Below, piece after piece: positions 17,077-25,318 of a DNA stretch of 64,000 nt. Every line of letters starts with the position of its first letter. The stretch's first letter is position 1. Source of the DNA: Bacillus pseudomycoides (GTDB lineage Bacteria; Bacillota; Bacilli; Bacillales; Bacillaceae_G); NCBI RefSeq assembly GCF_022811845.1, contig NZ_CP064266.1, positions 620,001 to 684,000 of the forward strand, written 5' to 3'. A model generated the notes under the pieces. That model was given only the letters and a program-made list of their open reading frames with translations, did no database searches and had not been told where the DNA came from. A program made the position numbers and the translations under genes.

Positions 17077-17114
17077 AAGAGCCACCGATTTCATAGATCG
17101 ATGGCTCATTTTTT
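17077..17114. terminator. Bidirectional terminator, ytsP / megL
   Basis: The 11-bp stem GAGCCACCGAT (17079-17089) / ATCGATGGCTC (17097-17107), with one G-U type mismatch, is followed by T6 on the plus side. It lies between convergent ytsP and megL. Confidence 0.8.
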
Positions 17115-18303
17115 ATTCTCCGTTCACATGGGAAAATGTATTCGATAGCTTCTGTAGTGCATGTGCTAAATCTAGGGCAATATCCTCCCACGCTTCTAAT
17201 CCAACAGATAGGCGTATTAAATTATCAAAAATGCCCATTTCATGGCGTACTTCTGCTGGAATAACAGCATGTGTCATCGTTGCTGGATGCTGCACTAATG
17301 TCTCTGTATCTCCAAGACTTACCGCAATTGTAATAAAATTCAACTCATTCATAAATGCCTGTGCTTCTTCTTTTCCGCCTTTAATCGTAAATGAAATCAC
17401 ACCGCCCCCGCGCTTCATTTGAGAAGATGCAATTTCTCCTTCTGGATACCATACCGATTCAATACTTTCGTGATTTTTCAAAAACTCTACCACTTTTTCC
17501 GCATTATCACAGTGCCGATCCATTCGTACAGCTAGCGTCTTTAAGCCGCGAAGCAAGAGCCATGCATCAAAAGGCGCCATAATTCCGCCAATATCTTTTC
17601 GAATCGGGCGAATTTGTTCAGCTAGCTCCTTCGTTTTACAAACCGTCACACCCGCAACAACATCTCCATGTCCACCAATATATTTTGTCGCACTGTGAAG
17701 AACAACATCACATCCAAGTGTAAGAGGCGTTTGTAAATAAGGTGAACAAAATGTATTATCAACAACGACAAGCAGTTCATTTTGTTTTGCAACTTTAATA
17801 ACCTTTTCTAAATCGATGAGCTTCATTGTCGGATTAATGGGCGTTTCAACAAATATCAACTTTGTATTTGGACGCATACTTGCCTGAATCTCTTCTTCTG
17901 TTTCCATATCACATAATGAATGGGTAATCATAAACTTCTCTTCTAACACTTCCAAAAAACCGTACGTACATCCATACAAACCGTTTGAACAAATGATATG
18001 ATCCCCAGCACGTAAAAATGCGAGAAGTGTCGCCGAAATTGCGGCCATTCCAGAACCGAACGCTAACGCCGATTCTCCCCCTTCTAAAATAGCCATACGC
18101 TCCTCAAACAATTCCACAGTCGGATTTCCAAGTCTTGAATAAATGTAAGATGGATCCTGCCCAGCGAAACTTGCTTCTCCTTGCTGCGCTGTTTCAAATG
18201 TATACGTTGAAGTTTGAAATAGCGGTGGCGTTAAACTCCCTTTATGCATCTTGGAATCATACCCGTGATGAATCAGCGCTGTTTCTATCTGTTTCTTTTT
18301 CAT
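17113..18303 (-). CDS. megL: Methionine gamma-lyase
   Basis: A 396-residue Cys/Met-metabolism PLP enzyme. The PLP lysine is in LHSATKYIGGHGD (about residue 205). The LYGCTYGF block carries the cysteine typical of true methionine gamma-lyases (Cys116 of the Pseudomonas enzyme), which distinguishes it from cystathionine lyases. It cleaves methionine to methanethiol, 2-oxobutyrate and ammonia. A perfect cre lies 30 bp upstream of the start, so CcpA repression by glucose is expected. It is a single gene with the ATG after AAGGGGGATG. Confidence 0.9.
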   Translation of the reverse strand: MKKKQIETALIHHGYDSKMHKGSLTPPLFQTSTYTFETAQQGEASFAGQDPSYIYSRLGNPTVELFEERMAILEGGESALAFGSGMAAISATLLAFLRAGDHIICSNGLYGCTYGFLEVLEEKFMITHSLCDMETEEEIQASMRPNTKLIFVETPINPTMKLIDLEKVIKVAKQNELLVVVDNTFCSPYLQTPLTLGCDVVLHSATKYIGGHGDVVAGVTVCKTKELAEQIRPIRKDIGGIMAPFDAWLLLRGLKTLAVRMDRHCDNAEKVVEFLKNHESIESVWYPEGEIASSQMKRGGGVISFTIKGGKEEAQAFMNELNFITIAVSLGDTETLVQHPATMTHAVIPAEVRHEMGIFDNLIRLSVGLEAWEDIALDLAHALQKLSNTFSHVNGE

Positions 18304-18332
18304 ACAAACATCCCCCTTATATTTCTATTTTA

Positions 18333-18346
18333 TGTAAGCGTTTTCT
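18333..18346. promoter_or_regulatory. Perfect cre site upstream of megL
   Basis: TGTAAGCGTTTTCT matches the 14-base cre consensus TGWAARCGYTWNCW at every position. It lies 30 bp before the megL start codon, a position suited to repression by CcpA. Confidence 0.75.
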
Positions 18347-18433
18347 ATCTGTTGCTATCCTTTCTTTCATACCGCTTTGAATTCCTTCTTGCAATTCCCA
18401 AAATTTCCATGAATAAAACAAAAAAGAACTCGC

Positions 18434-18462
18434 TTGACGAAATTACAGCAAAAAGATATAAT
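18434..18462 (+). promoter_or_regulatory. Sigma-A promoter of rpsD
   Basis: TTGACG (18434-18439) and TATAAT (18457-18462) are 17 bp apart. Transcription should begin near 18470, giving a leader of about 185 nt. Confidence 0.9.
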
Positions 18463-18474
18463 AGCGTTTGTGTA

Positions 18475-18645
18475 AAATAAAAAGGCAGCCTTGTAATGTG
18501 AGTTTATCGTTTGTATTTTGTTCCTCACGTTTGAGGTGTATCTCGTAACTCCCTGCTGCTGGAGCGAAGGTACATGAAAACAAAATGCGCATAAATGTCG
18601 ATTACGTCTGTTTTTATTTTACGAAAATAAAAACACTTAAAGGAG
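18475..18645 (+). ncRNA. Ribosomal protein S4 autoregulatory leader
   Basis: The long rpsD 5' leader contains the segment TAACTCCCTGCTGCTGGAG followed by GCGAAGGTACATGAAAAC, which is like the Bacillus rpsD leader. In B. subtilis free S4 protein binds this leader and represses its own expression. The strong promoter, the leader length and the gene identity agree. The exact structural limits are approximate. Confidence 0.8.
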
Positions 18646-18654
18646 GAGTCAACT

Positions 18655-19257
18655 ATGGCTCGTTATACAGGTCCAGCTTGGAAACTGTCTCGTCGTCTTG
18701 GAATCTCTCTAAGCGGCACAGGTAAAGAATTAGAAAAACGCCCTTACGCACCAGGTCCTCACGGTCCGAACCAACGTAAGAAACTTTCAGAATACGGTTT
18801 ACAATTACAAGAGAAACAAAAACTTCGTCACATGTACGGCATGACTGAGCGTCAATTCCGTCGCACATTTGACCAAGCAGGTAAAATGCCAGGTAAACAC
18901 GGCGAAAACTTCATGATCCTTCTTGAAGCTCGTCTTGACAACCTAGTTTACCGCATGGGCTTAGCTCGCACTCGTCGTGCAGCTCGCCAATTAGTAAACC
19001 ACGGCCACATCATGGTAGATGGGGCTCGCGTAGACATCCCATCTTACCGCGTAAAACCTGGTCAAACTATCAGCGTTCGCGAAAAATCTAACAACCTTGT
19101 TGTTGTTAAAGAAGCGATCGAAGTTAACAACTTCGTACCAGAATACTTAACTTTCGATGCTGACAAATTAGAAGCTACTTTCACTCGCTTACCAGAGCGC
19201 GCTGAGTTAGCTGCTGAAATCAACGAAGCATTAATCGTAGAGTTCTACTCTCGTTAA
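18655..19257 (+). CDS. rpsD: 30S ribosomal protein S4
   Basis: S4 is a primary binder of 16S rRNA and nucleates assembly of the 30S body. The 200-residue length and sequence are typical: MARYTGPAWKLSRRLG at the start, the S4 RNA-binding domain from RLDNLVYRMGLARTRRAARQLVNHGHI (about residues 92-118), and a closing IVEFYSR. It is a stand-alone gene, as in B. subtilis, under its own leader. AAAGGAGGAG precedes the ATG. Codon use is noticeably biased toward preferred codons, as expected for high expression. Confidence 0.99.
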   Translation: MARYTGPAWKLSRRLGISLSGTGKELEKRPYAPGPHGPNQRKKLSEYGLQLQEKQKLRHMYGMTERQFRRTFDQAGKMPGKHGENFMILLEARLDNLVYRMGLARTRRAARQLVNHGHIMVDGARVDIPSYRVKPGQTISVREKSNNLVVVKEAIEVNNFVPEYLTFDADKLEATFTRLPERAELAAEINEALIVEFYSR

Positions 19258-19262
19258 TGACG

Positions 19263-19293
19263 AAAAGCCAATCCTTTTGGATTGGCTTTTTTC
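19263..19293 (+). terminator. rpsD terminator
   Basis: The perfect stem AAAAGCCAATCC/GGATTGGCTTTT with a TTTT loop and T6 follows 6 bp after the rpsD stop codon. Confidence 0.95.
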
Positions 19294-19381
19294 GTTCTTG
19301 TACATTTAAAAAGAAGGATTAAGAAAGCGAGCAGCTATCTTTATCCTTCTTTTTTGAATTCACTCTTATATATAAATAAAC

Positions 19382-19513
19382 TTATTTGTTTTCTTCTTGT
19401 TTCTCCACATACACATAGGCATCCTTTGGACTTGTATGTATATCACCTTTTGTATTCTCCGCCAGCTGACCAGCATTTAGCAAAGAAAAGATGATGAGCG
19501 CTTCTAGTGACAT
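19382..19513 (-). CDS. Small hypothetical protein, 43 residues
   Basis: A short frame starts at ATG 19511-19513 directly after AAAGGAGTGG and ends at TAA 19382-19384. It reads MSLEALIIFSLLNAGQLAEN at the start and ends in YVYVEKQEENK. The N-terminal 18 residues are hydrophobic, while the rest is polar and charged, so a small membrane-associated peptide is possible. I do not recognise a family. The good ribosome site is the main support. It lies between rpsD and tyrS. Confidence 0.55.
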   Translation of the reverse strand: MSLEALIIFSLLNAGQLAENTKGDIHTSPKDAYVYVEKQEENK

Positions 19514-19599
19514 TTTGTTTTACCACTCCTTTCGTTTTCACCTGATACATATATCATACTCCTCACTTGTGACTTTCGTATGAACATAAAAAGAAGATT

Positions 19600-19640
19600 A
19601 AAACAAAAAAGCTTTGAGGAATCTATCTCCTCAAAGCCTT
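19600..19640 (-). terminator. tyrS terminator
   Basis: The 10-bp stem GCTTTGAGGA (19611-19620) / TCCTCAAAGC (19628-19637) has an A6 run on the plus strand at 19605-19610, giving a U-tract after tyrS. Confidence 0.85.
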
Positions 19641-19658
19641 TTAATAATTCCCTATTGA

Positions 19659-20915
19659 TTAGTAACGAATTAAGAAATATTTCTTCTTACCACGGCGGAT
19701 AATTGTAAATTTACCTTCAATGCGATCCTTTTCCGTTACAACATAATCTAATGCTTGTGTACGCTCACCGTTTACATAAATTGCACCATTTGTTACATCT
19801 TCACGAGCTTGACGTTTTGATGGTGAAATTTTGCTTTCTACAAGTAAGTCGATTAATCCTGCATCTTCTGCACTGCGTTCTACAGATGGTACATCTTTGA
19901 AGCCTTGCTCGATTTCACTTGCAGTTAACTCAACTACAGAACCACTAAATAATGCTGCAGAAATTTTAATTGCTTGCTCTAATGCTTCTGCACCGTGAAC
20001 AAGTTTTGTCATTTCAGAAGCTAATGCTTTTTGCGCTGCACGTTTTTCTGGCGCTTCAGCTACTTGTTTTTCTAACTCAAGAATTTCTTCATGAGATAAG
20101 AATGTGAAGTATTTTAAGTATTTTACAACATCGCGGTCATCTGTATTGATCCAGAATTGGTAGAACTCGTAAGGCGTTGTTTTCTCTGGGTCTAACCAAA
20201 TTGCGCCGCCTTCTGTTTTACCAAACTTCGTACCATCAGATTTTGTAACAAGTGGAATTGTTAAACCGAATGCTTTCGCATCTTCTTCTGATTTACGAAT
20301 TAACTCAAGACCTGCTGTAATATTACCCCATTGGTCACTACCACCAATTTGCAGGCGGCAACCTTGTTGTTGGTATAGATTTAAGAAGTCGTATGATTGT
20401 AAAATCATGTAACTAAATTCAGTAAATGAAATACCAGTCTCTAAACGAGATGCTACTGTATCTTTTGCTAACATGTAGTTTAAACCGAAGTTTTTACCGA
20501 TGTCACGTAAGAATGTAATCACATCTAAGTTGCCAAGCCAGTCATAGTTATTTGCCATTGTTGCTGGGTTTTCTACATTTTCAAACTCTAAGAAGTTTGA
20601 AAGCTGATTTTTAATACTTTCTGTGTAGTAAGCAACTGTATCTTTCGTATTTAATGTACGTTCTGCTTTTTTACCACTTGGGTCTCCAATCATTCCTGTA
20701 CCGCCACCAACAAGTGCGATTGGTTGATGACCAGCTAATTGGAAACGACGTAACATTAATACTGGTAGCATATGACCGATGTGTAAGCTGTCCGCTGTTG
20801 GGTCAAAGCCACAGTATAATTTTACACTTTCTTTTTCTAATAATTGTTGTAAACCTTCAGCATCTGTTTGCTGATTAATTAGTCCGCGAAATTCAAGATC
20901 TTGTAAAATACCCAT
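19659..20915 (-). CDS. tyrS: Tyrosyl-tRNA synthetase
   Basis: A class I synthetase that charges tRNA-Tyr. The HIGH-type motif is in ADSLHIGHMLPVL (about residues 42-54), the KMSKS-type loop reads DGTKFGKTEGG (about 228-238), and a C-terminal S4-like RNA-binding domain follows (ISPSKRQAREDVTNGAIYVNG). The length of 418 fits the common bacterial TyrS. A tyrosine T-box riboswitch precedes it. The start ATG follows AAAGGAG, with longer than usual spacing. Confidence 0.98.
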   Translation of the reverse strand: MGILQDLEFRGLINQQTDAEGLQQLLEKESVKLYCGFDPTADSLHIGHMLPVLMLRRFQLAGHQPIALVGGGTGMIGDPSGKKAERTLNTKDTVAYYTESIKNQLSNFLEFENVENPATMANNYDWLGNLDVITFLRDIGKNFGLNYMLAKDTVASRLETGISFTEFSYMILQSYDFLNLYQQQGCRLQIGGSDQWGNITAGLELIRKSEEDAKAFGLTIPLVTKSDGTKFGKTEGGAIWLDPEKTTPYEFYQFWINTDDRDVVKYLKYFTFLSHEEILELEKQVAEAPEKRAAQKALASEMTKLVHGAEALEQAIKISAALFSGSVVELTASEIEQGFKDVPSVERSAEDAGLIDLLVESKISPSKRQAREDVTNGAIYVNGERTQALDYVVTEKDRIEGKFTIIRRGKKKYFLIRY

Positions 20916-20963
20916 ATCCTACATACTCTCCTTTAAATTAATCGAGCGCGAAATTTGAAAACA

Positions 20964-21215
20964 TAAAAAAATCGCCCCTCAAATAAGGGACGATTTTGAT
21001 TATCGCGTTACCACCCTAGTTGCAGGCAAAAGCCTACCACCTCATTCACATAACGGCTCAGCACCGTCTTTTCCCTTTTGAATACGATTCAATCGAAAAA
21101 AGATGCTCTAGGGGCGTAATTCGCGATCATCTATGTGCTGATTTTCACCGACCATCAGCTCTCTAAAACAGGGAAATGATCACTACTTCTCCCTTTCCAC
21201 GCTCAATTATTTATA
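20964..21215 (-). ncRNA. T-box riboswitch, tyrosine specific
   Basis: The minus-strand leader of tyrS has the conserved T-box sequence AGGGTGGTAACGCG (21005-21018 region) and stem I blocks GATGGTCGGTGAAAATC. A TAC tyrosine codon at 21118-21116 lies in the specifier loop context GAATTACGCC. The leader ends in the terminator stem AAAATCGTCCC/GGGGCGATTTT with a T-run at about 20966-20996. Uncharged tRNA-Tyr should pair with the specifier and the T-box and allow readthrough into tyrS. Confidence 0.95.
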
Positions 21216-21223
21216 TACTTTTC

Positions 21224-21253
21224 TTTATATCATTATTTGTATAGGCGTGTCAA
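21224..21253 (-). promoter_or_regulatory. Promoter of the tyrS T-box transcript
   Basis: On the minus strand TTGACA (21248-21253) and TATAAA (21224-21229) are separated by 18 bp, just upstream of the T-box. Confidence 0.75.
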
Positions 21254-21401
21254 ATAGAGGTTGAAGTTTCTTAGTCTTCCATTCCTTTACAAACTCGCGA
21301 TTAATATCGTAATAAGAGAAAGAATTGGAACACCAGCTAATAGTGAAACATGAAAGACAATCATAAACTTATACAAACAAAGGAGACAACTGGTTCAAAA
21401 T

Positions 21402-21959
21402 TTATTTTATTTTTTTAATGATTTTCGCAGGATTCCCACCAACTACAACGTTATCAGGAACATCCTTCGTTACAACTGCACCAGAAGCAATCACCGCATT
21501 ATCTCCAATTGTTACACCAGGATTAATAAGCGCTCTTCCGCCAATCCATACGTTATTTCCTATTGTAACTGGTTTACCAAATTCAGCACCGCTTATGCGC
21601 TCGATTGGATCAAGCGGATGTGTAGCTGTATAAATATGTACGCCAGGAGCTAACATACAGTTATCACCAATAGTAACTGGACATACATCTAAAATGACAC
21701 AATCAAAGTTCGCGTAAAAATTTTCTCCAACATGAATGTTATAGCCGTAATCACATTTAAAAGCAGATTCAATATGAATATTATCTCCTGTCGTTCCAAA
21801 TAGCTCTTTCACAATTGAACTGCGCTCTTCATATTTTGTTTCCGGTGTTTCATTTAACTTTCTCGTTAATACACGAGCCATCTCTCTTTCTTGGACTAAA
21901 ACAGGATCGGCCGGTATGTACATTTCCCCTTGGATCATCTTTTCTTTTTCTGTTTTCAT
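21402..21959 (-). CDS. maa: Maltose/galactoside O-acetyltransferase family protein
   Basis: A 185-residue left-handed beta-helix acetyltransferase. It has the N-terminal Mac domain (KEKMIQGEMYIPADPVLVQER) and then hexapeptide repeats such as VTIGDNCMLAPGVHIYTATHPLDP and IGNNVWIGGRALINPGVTIGDN. The histidine in ATHPLDP is the expected catalytic residue. The family transfers acetyl groups from acetyl-CoA to sugars such as maltose and glucose, and the physiological role is unclear. The ATG at 21957-21959 follows GAGGAAGG. An ATG six codons earlier lacks a ribosome site. Confidence 0.88.
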   Translation of the reverse strand: MKTEKEKMIQGEMYIPADPVLVQEREMARVLTRKLNETPETKYEERSSIVKELFGTTGDNIHIESAFKCDYGYNIHVGENFYANFDCVILDVCPVTIGDNCMLAPGVHIYTATHPLDPIERISGAEFGKPVTIGNNVWIGGRALINPGVTIGDNAVIASGAVVTKDVPDNVVVGGNPAKIIKKIK

Positions 21960-22077
21960 AATATCCTTCCTCAACACGTATATATAAGTTGTCCGCTATT
22001 ATTGTCCCATTAAAAGATGTTTTAGGCTAGAGGGAACAGTATGAAATTACTAAAAAGTAGCTTTAAAATATATTCCG

Positions 22078-22643
22078 TTAGCAAAATTTATTTTTTCTCA
22101 ACCAATCTTCTTTATAAAGGACATAGTGATTTTCTATAAACATATCGTTGTACTTCGTAAATAAACGTTTTATTTGTTTCTCTAATCGAAACCCCATTTT
22201 TTCCATAGAGCGACAAGAATTAATATTATTCTCCCAAGCTTGCGCATGGACCTCATCTACTTTTGAAAACACGTAATTATATATTAGGGTTCGAGCTTCA
22301 CGACTTATTCCTCTCCGCCAAAATTCACGTGCAATTCGCTGTGCTTCTGAAGTAACCACTAAACCATTATTTTCATTCCTTGTTGGTACAGCAATCCAAT
22401 ATATCCCTACCATTCGTCTCGACTTTTTAATATAGCTGACCAAGCAACAATATTTTCTAGGTCTTTATATGTTTCTAGCAACTTCTTAATTTCATTAGCA
22501 TCTATAGGAACTGTGTTTCCAGTCCAATCATGCATTTTTGGATCTTTCATTATCGTATACCACTGTTTATAATCCTTTTCTGGTTCTATCGGACGCAATA
22601 ATATCGTCGTTCCTTCTAAGATGGGTACTGTTGTAAAATCCAT
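22078..22643 (-). pseudogene. GNAT acetyltransferase, frameshifted
   Basis: The gene starts at ATG 22643 after AAAGGGTGG and reads as a RimJ/RimL-type GNAT N-terminus (PILEGTTILLRPIEPEKDYKQW). The family sequence then continues in another frame from about 22420 (RMVGIYWIAVPTR ... NINSCRSMEKMGF) to 22078. The two frames overlap at 22407-22443, so one single-base insertion or deletion near 22410-22425 splits the gene. The conserved acetyl-CoA binding region and the (N)xxSxxxxxKxGF block are in the downstream part. The protein is likely inactive unless the shift is a sequencing error. Confidence 0.85.
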
Positions 22644-22734
22644 ACATTACCACCCTTTTTAATGATTAAGATATAAAACAATCCTCCACTTACACCAAAT
22701 AGAATGAGCCGTCTAGTTTATTTATTCTCTAACA

Positions 22735-22776
22735 CAAAAAAGAAAGGTCTGAACGAAGTATACATTCAGACCTTTC
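22735..22776 (-). terminator. acsA terminator
   Basis: The stem GAAAGGTCTGAA/TTCAGACCTTTC has an A-run (22736-22741) giving a U-tract just after acsA. Confidence 0.88.
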
Positions 22777-22780
22777 CTTC

Positions 22781-24499
22781 TTAATCTTCCATCGTTGATA
22801 AATCGCCTGTTGGTAAGTTTAACTCCCAAGCTTTTAACACACGGCGCATAATTTTACCACTTCTCGTTTTCGGTAATTTATCACGGAATTCAATTTGTCT
22901 TGGCGCTGCATGAGCTGCAAGGCCCTTTTTCACAAATTGGCGAATTTCTTCTTTTAATTCATCAGATGCTTCGTATCCTGCGCGCAGCGCGATAAATGCT
23001 TTAATAATTTCGCCGCGCACTGGGTCTGGAATACCGATTACCCCAGCTTCTGCTACTGCAGGGTGCTCAATTAATTTACTTTCTACTTCAAATGGACCAA
23101 CGCGCTCACCAGACGTCATGATTACATCATCAATACGCCCTTGGAACCAAAAGTATCCATCTTCATCCATATAAGCAGAGTCACCTGATACATACCAATC
23201 TCCTGGCATGAAGTAAGACTCATATTTTTGCGGGTTGTTCCAAACAGCGCGCATCATTGATGGCCACCCTTTAGCAATTGCTAAATTACCCATTGTGTAT
23301 GGTGGCACTTCATTACCTTCATTATCAACAATCGCTGCCTTCACACCTGGAATTGGTTTTCCCATTGATCCTGGACGAATTTCCATACAAGGATAATTAC
23401 AAATCACTTGTGCACCAGTTTCTGTCATCCACCATGTGTCATGAATACGAAGACCAAATGCGTTCATTCCCCAGCGAATGACTTCTGGATTTAATGGTTC
23501 CCCAACACTTAACACGTGGCGTAGTGCCGCTAAATCATATTTCTTAATTGCTTCTTCACCAGCTCCCATAAGCATACGGAATGCTGTTGGCGCACTATAC
23601 CAAACTGTTACACCATAGTCTTGCAACGCTTCGTACCATGCCTCTGGACTAAAACGTCCTCCTAAAATGACATTTGAGCCACCTACTAACCACGGCGCAA
23701 AAATACCGTAAGCAGTTCCTGTTACCCAACCTGGGTCAGCCGTGCACCAATATACATCATCTTCTTTTAAATCCAGCACCCATTTTGCTGTTTGATAGTG
23801 CTGCACCATTGCATTTTGCGCATGAAGAACTCCTTTTGGCTTCCCTGTAGAACCGGAAGTATAATGAAGAATTAATCCATCTTCGCGATCTAACCATTCA
23901 ATTTGCAGTTTGTTAGAAGCTTGTTTGAATAATGGATTAAACGCTACAATCTTTCCGCCTTCTTCTACATTATCACCAACAAGAAAGACTGTTTTTAATG
24001 CTGGTAAATCATTTAATGGTACGCGCTCTAACAATTCAGGTGTTGTAATTAACACCTTTGCTTCACTATCTTCTAGGCGATCTCGTACTGCTCCTTCCAT
24101 AAATGCTTCAAATAAAGGACCAACAATTGCCCCTAATTTGACTGCACCAAGAAGCGCAAAATATAATTCTGGTGAACGCGGCATGAAAATAAAAACGCGA
24201 TCGCCTTTTTCAACATCACCATAGTTTTTCAGGACATTTCCTGCTTTATTGGAGAACTCCTTCATTTCTTTAAATGTATATTTCTCTTTGCGCGCTCCAT
24301 CTTGATAATACAGAGCTACTTTATTTTTCCGAGCAGATTTCGCATGTTTATCAATTGTCTCATACGCCATATTTACTCGGCCAGTTTCATACCAAGAAAA
24401 GTTTTTATTCACCTCTTCCCAGTTAAAACCCGCATATGTTTCTTCATAGTTCAACAAATTATTTTCTCCTTTAATAACTGGAAGCGTTTCTACTTTCAT
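22781..24499 (-). CDS. acsA: Acetyl-CoA synthetase AcsA
   Basis: This AMP-forming enzyme activates acetate to acetyl-CoA and allows re-use of excreted acetate. The P-loop YTSGSTGKPKG (about residues 221-231), DTWWMTETG, the VSGDSAYMDEDGYFWFQGR hinge and the C-terminal PKTRSGKIMRR are present. The lysine in the last motif is the one acetylated by AcuA and deacetylated by AcuC in B. subtilis, and both genes are divergent next door. It has 572 residues, normal for Bacillus AcsA. A cre-like site lies inside the first codons and a CodY-like box upstream. Confidence 0.97.
   Translation of the reverse strand: MKVETLPVIKGENNLLNYEETYAGFNWEEVNKNFSWYETGRVNMAYETIDKHAKSARKNKVALYYQDGARKEKYTFKEMKEFSNKAGNVLKNYGDVEKGDRVFIFMPRSPELYFALLGAVKLGAIVGPLFEAFMEGAVRDRLEDSEAKVLITTPELLERVPLNDLPALKTVFLVGDNVEEGGKIVAFNPLFKQASNKLQIEWLDREDGLILHYTSGSTGKPKGVLHAQNAMVQHYQTAKWVLDLKEDDVYWCTADPGWVTGTAYGIFAPWLVGGSNVILGGRFSPEAWYEALQDYGVTVWYSAPTAFRMLMGAGEEAIKKYDLAALRHVLSVGEPLNPEVIRWGMNAFGLRIHDTWWMTETGAQVICNYPCMEIRPGSMGKPIPGVKAAIVDNEGNEVPPYTMGNLAIAKGWPSMMRAVWNNPQKYESYFMPGDWYVSGDSAYMDEDGYFWFQGRIDDVIMTSGERVGPFEVESKLIEHPAVAEAGVIGIPDPVRGEIIKAFIALRAGYEASDELKEEIRQFVKKGLAAHAAPRQIEFRDKLPKTRSGKIMRRVLKAWELNLPTGDLSTMED
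24479..24492. promoter_or_regulatory. cre-like site inside the start of acsA
   Basis: TGGAAGCGTTTCTA keeps the central AAGCGTTT of the cre consensus but deviates at two positions. It overlies acsA codons 3-7, where bound CcpA would act as a roadblock. B. subtilis acsA is likewise repressed by CcpA from a downstream cre. Confidence 0.55.
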
Positions 24500-24546
24500 A
24501 CTTTACATCCCCCTCCTATGTATTCTATTATAATAATATTATTTAA

Positions 24547-24561
24547 AATTTTCAGTATATT
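24547..24561. promoter_or_regulatory. CodY-like box between acsA and acuA
   Basis: AATTTTCAGTATATT differs from the CodY consensus at two of 15 positions. It lies 48-62 bp before the acsA start, at the same distance as the CodY-like box of ytcI. Shared position and sequence in two related genes strengthen the call. Confidence 0.45.
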
Positions 24562-24668
24562 TGTTGATTTTTAGACAAATTTTTACTGACAAAATTCGAT
24601 TCACATCGCATATATTATAAAGTACGATTATAGTAGATTCACAAACCCTCAAGGTGGTGAGCAAAACA

Positions 24669-25301
24669 TTGATTCATAAAAAAATATATAATGCAAGAAG
24701 CTTAAAAACAGCTAAAGGGACTTTAATTATTGAAGGTCCTGTCTCTACACATAATCTTGAAATGTATGAGTTCCATCCAGACTTAATTGCGTTTCGTCCT
24801 GCCAAGCAGCAGTATAAAGCAATTGTCGAAATTTCTAAATTACCCGAAGCTCGTCTCATTATTGCGAGACAGGATCGAACAATTGTCGGATATGTTACAT
24901 ACTTATATCCCGATCCACTAGAAAGATGGTCAGAAGGAAAGATGGAGAATTTAATTGAACTCGGGGCAATTGAAGTCATTCCAGCATTCCGTGGGTGCTC
25001 AGTTGGAAAAAATCTATTAGAAGTTTCTATGATGGATGATCATATGGAAGATTATATTATATTAACGACTGAATATTATTGGCACTGGGATTTAAAACAA
25101 ACTGGTTTAAATGTTTGGGAATACCGAAAAGTGATGGAGAAAATGATGAATGCTGGCGGCTTAGAATGGATGGCAACGGACGACCCAGAAATTTGTTCTC
25201 ATCCCGCTAACTGCTTAATGGTTCGCATCGGTAAGCGCGTTGATACAAACTCCATTCAAGCATTTGACCGCTTACGCTTTCAAAATCGTTTTATGTATTA
25301 A
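24669..25301 (+). CDS. acuA: Protein acetyltransferase AcuA
   Basis: A GNAT enzyme that acetylates the active-site lysine of AcsA and switches it off. The acetyl-CoA binding region is around IELGAIEVIPAFRGCSVGKNLLEVS (about residues 98-122). I place the start at the TTG 24669-24671: AAGGTGGTG precedes it, and the protein (210 residues, LIHKKIYNARSLKTAKG...) then aligns end to end with B. subtilis AcuA. The upstream GTG codons at 24654 and 24657 overlap the ribosome site. It is the first gene of acuABC. Confidence 0.95.
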   Translation: MIHKKIYNARSLKTAKGTLIIEGPVSTHNLEMYEFHPDLIAFRPAKQQYKAIVEISKLPEARLIIARQDRTIVGYVTYLYPDPLERWSEGKMENLIELGAIEVIPAFRGCSVGKNLLEVSMMDDHMEDYIILTTEYYWHWDLKQTGLNVWEYRKVMEKMMNAGGLEWMATDDPEICSHPANCLMVRIGKRVDTNSIQAFDRLRFQNRFMY

Positions 25302-25318
25302 GAAAGGGGGCATATGAA

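Noticed and set aside
18480..18650. T-box or other amino-acid riboswitch before rpsD
   Set aside because: No T-box sequence or leader terminator is present. The sequence resembles the S4 autoregulatory leader.
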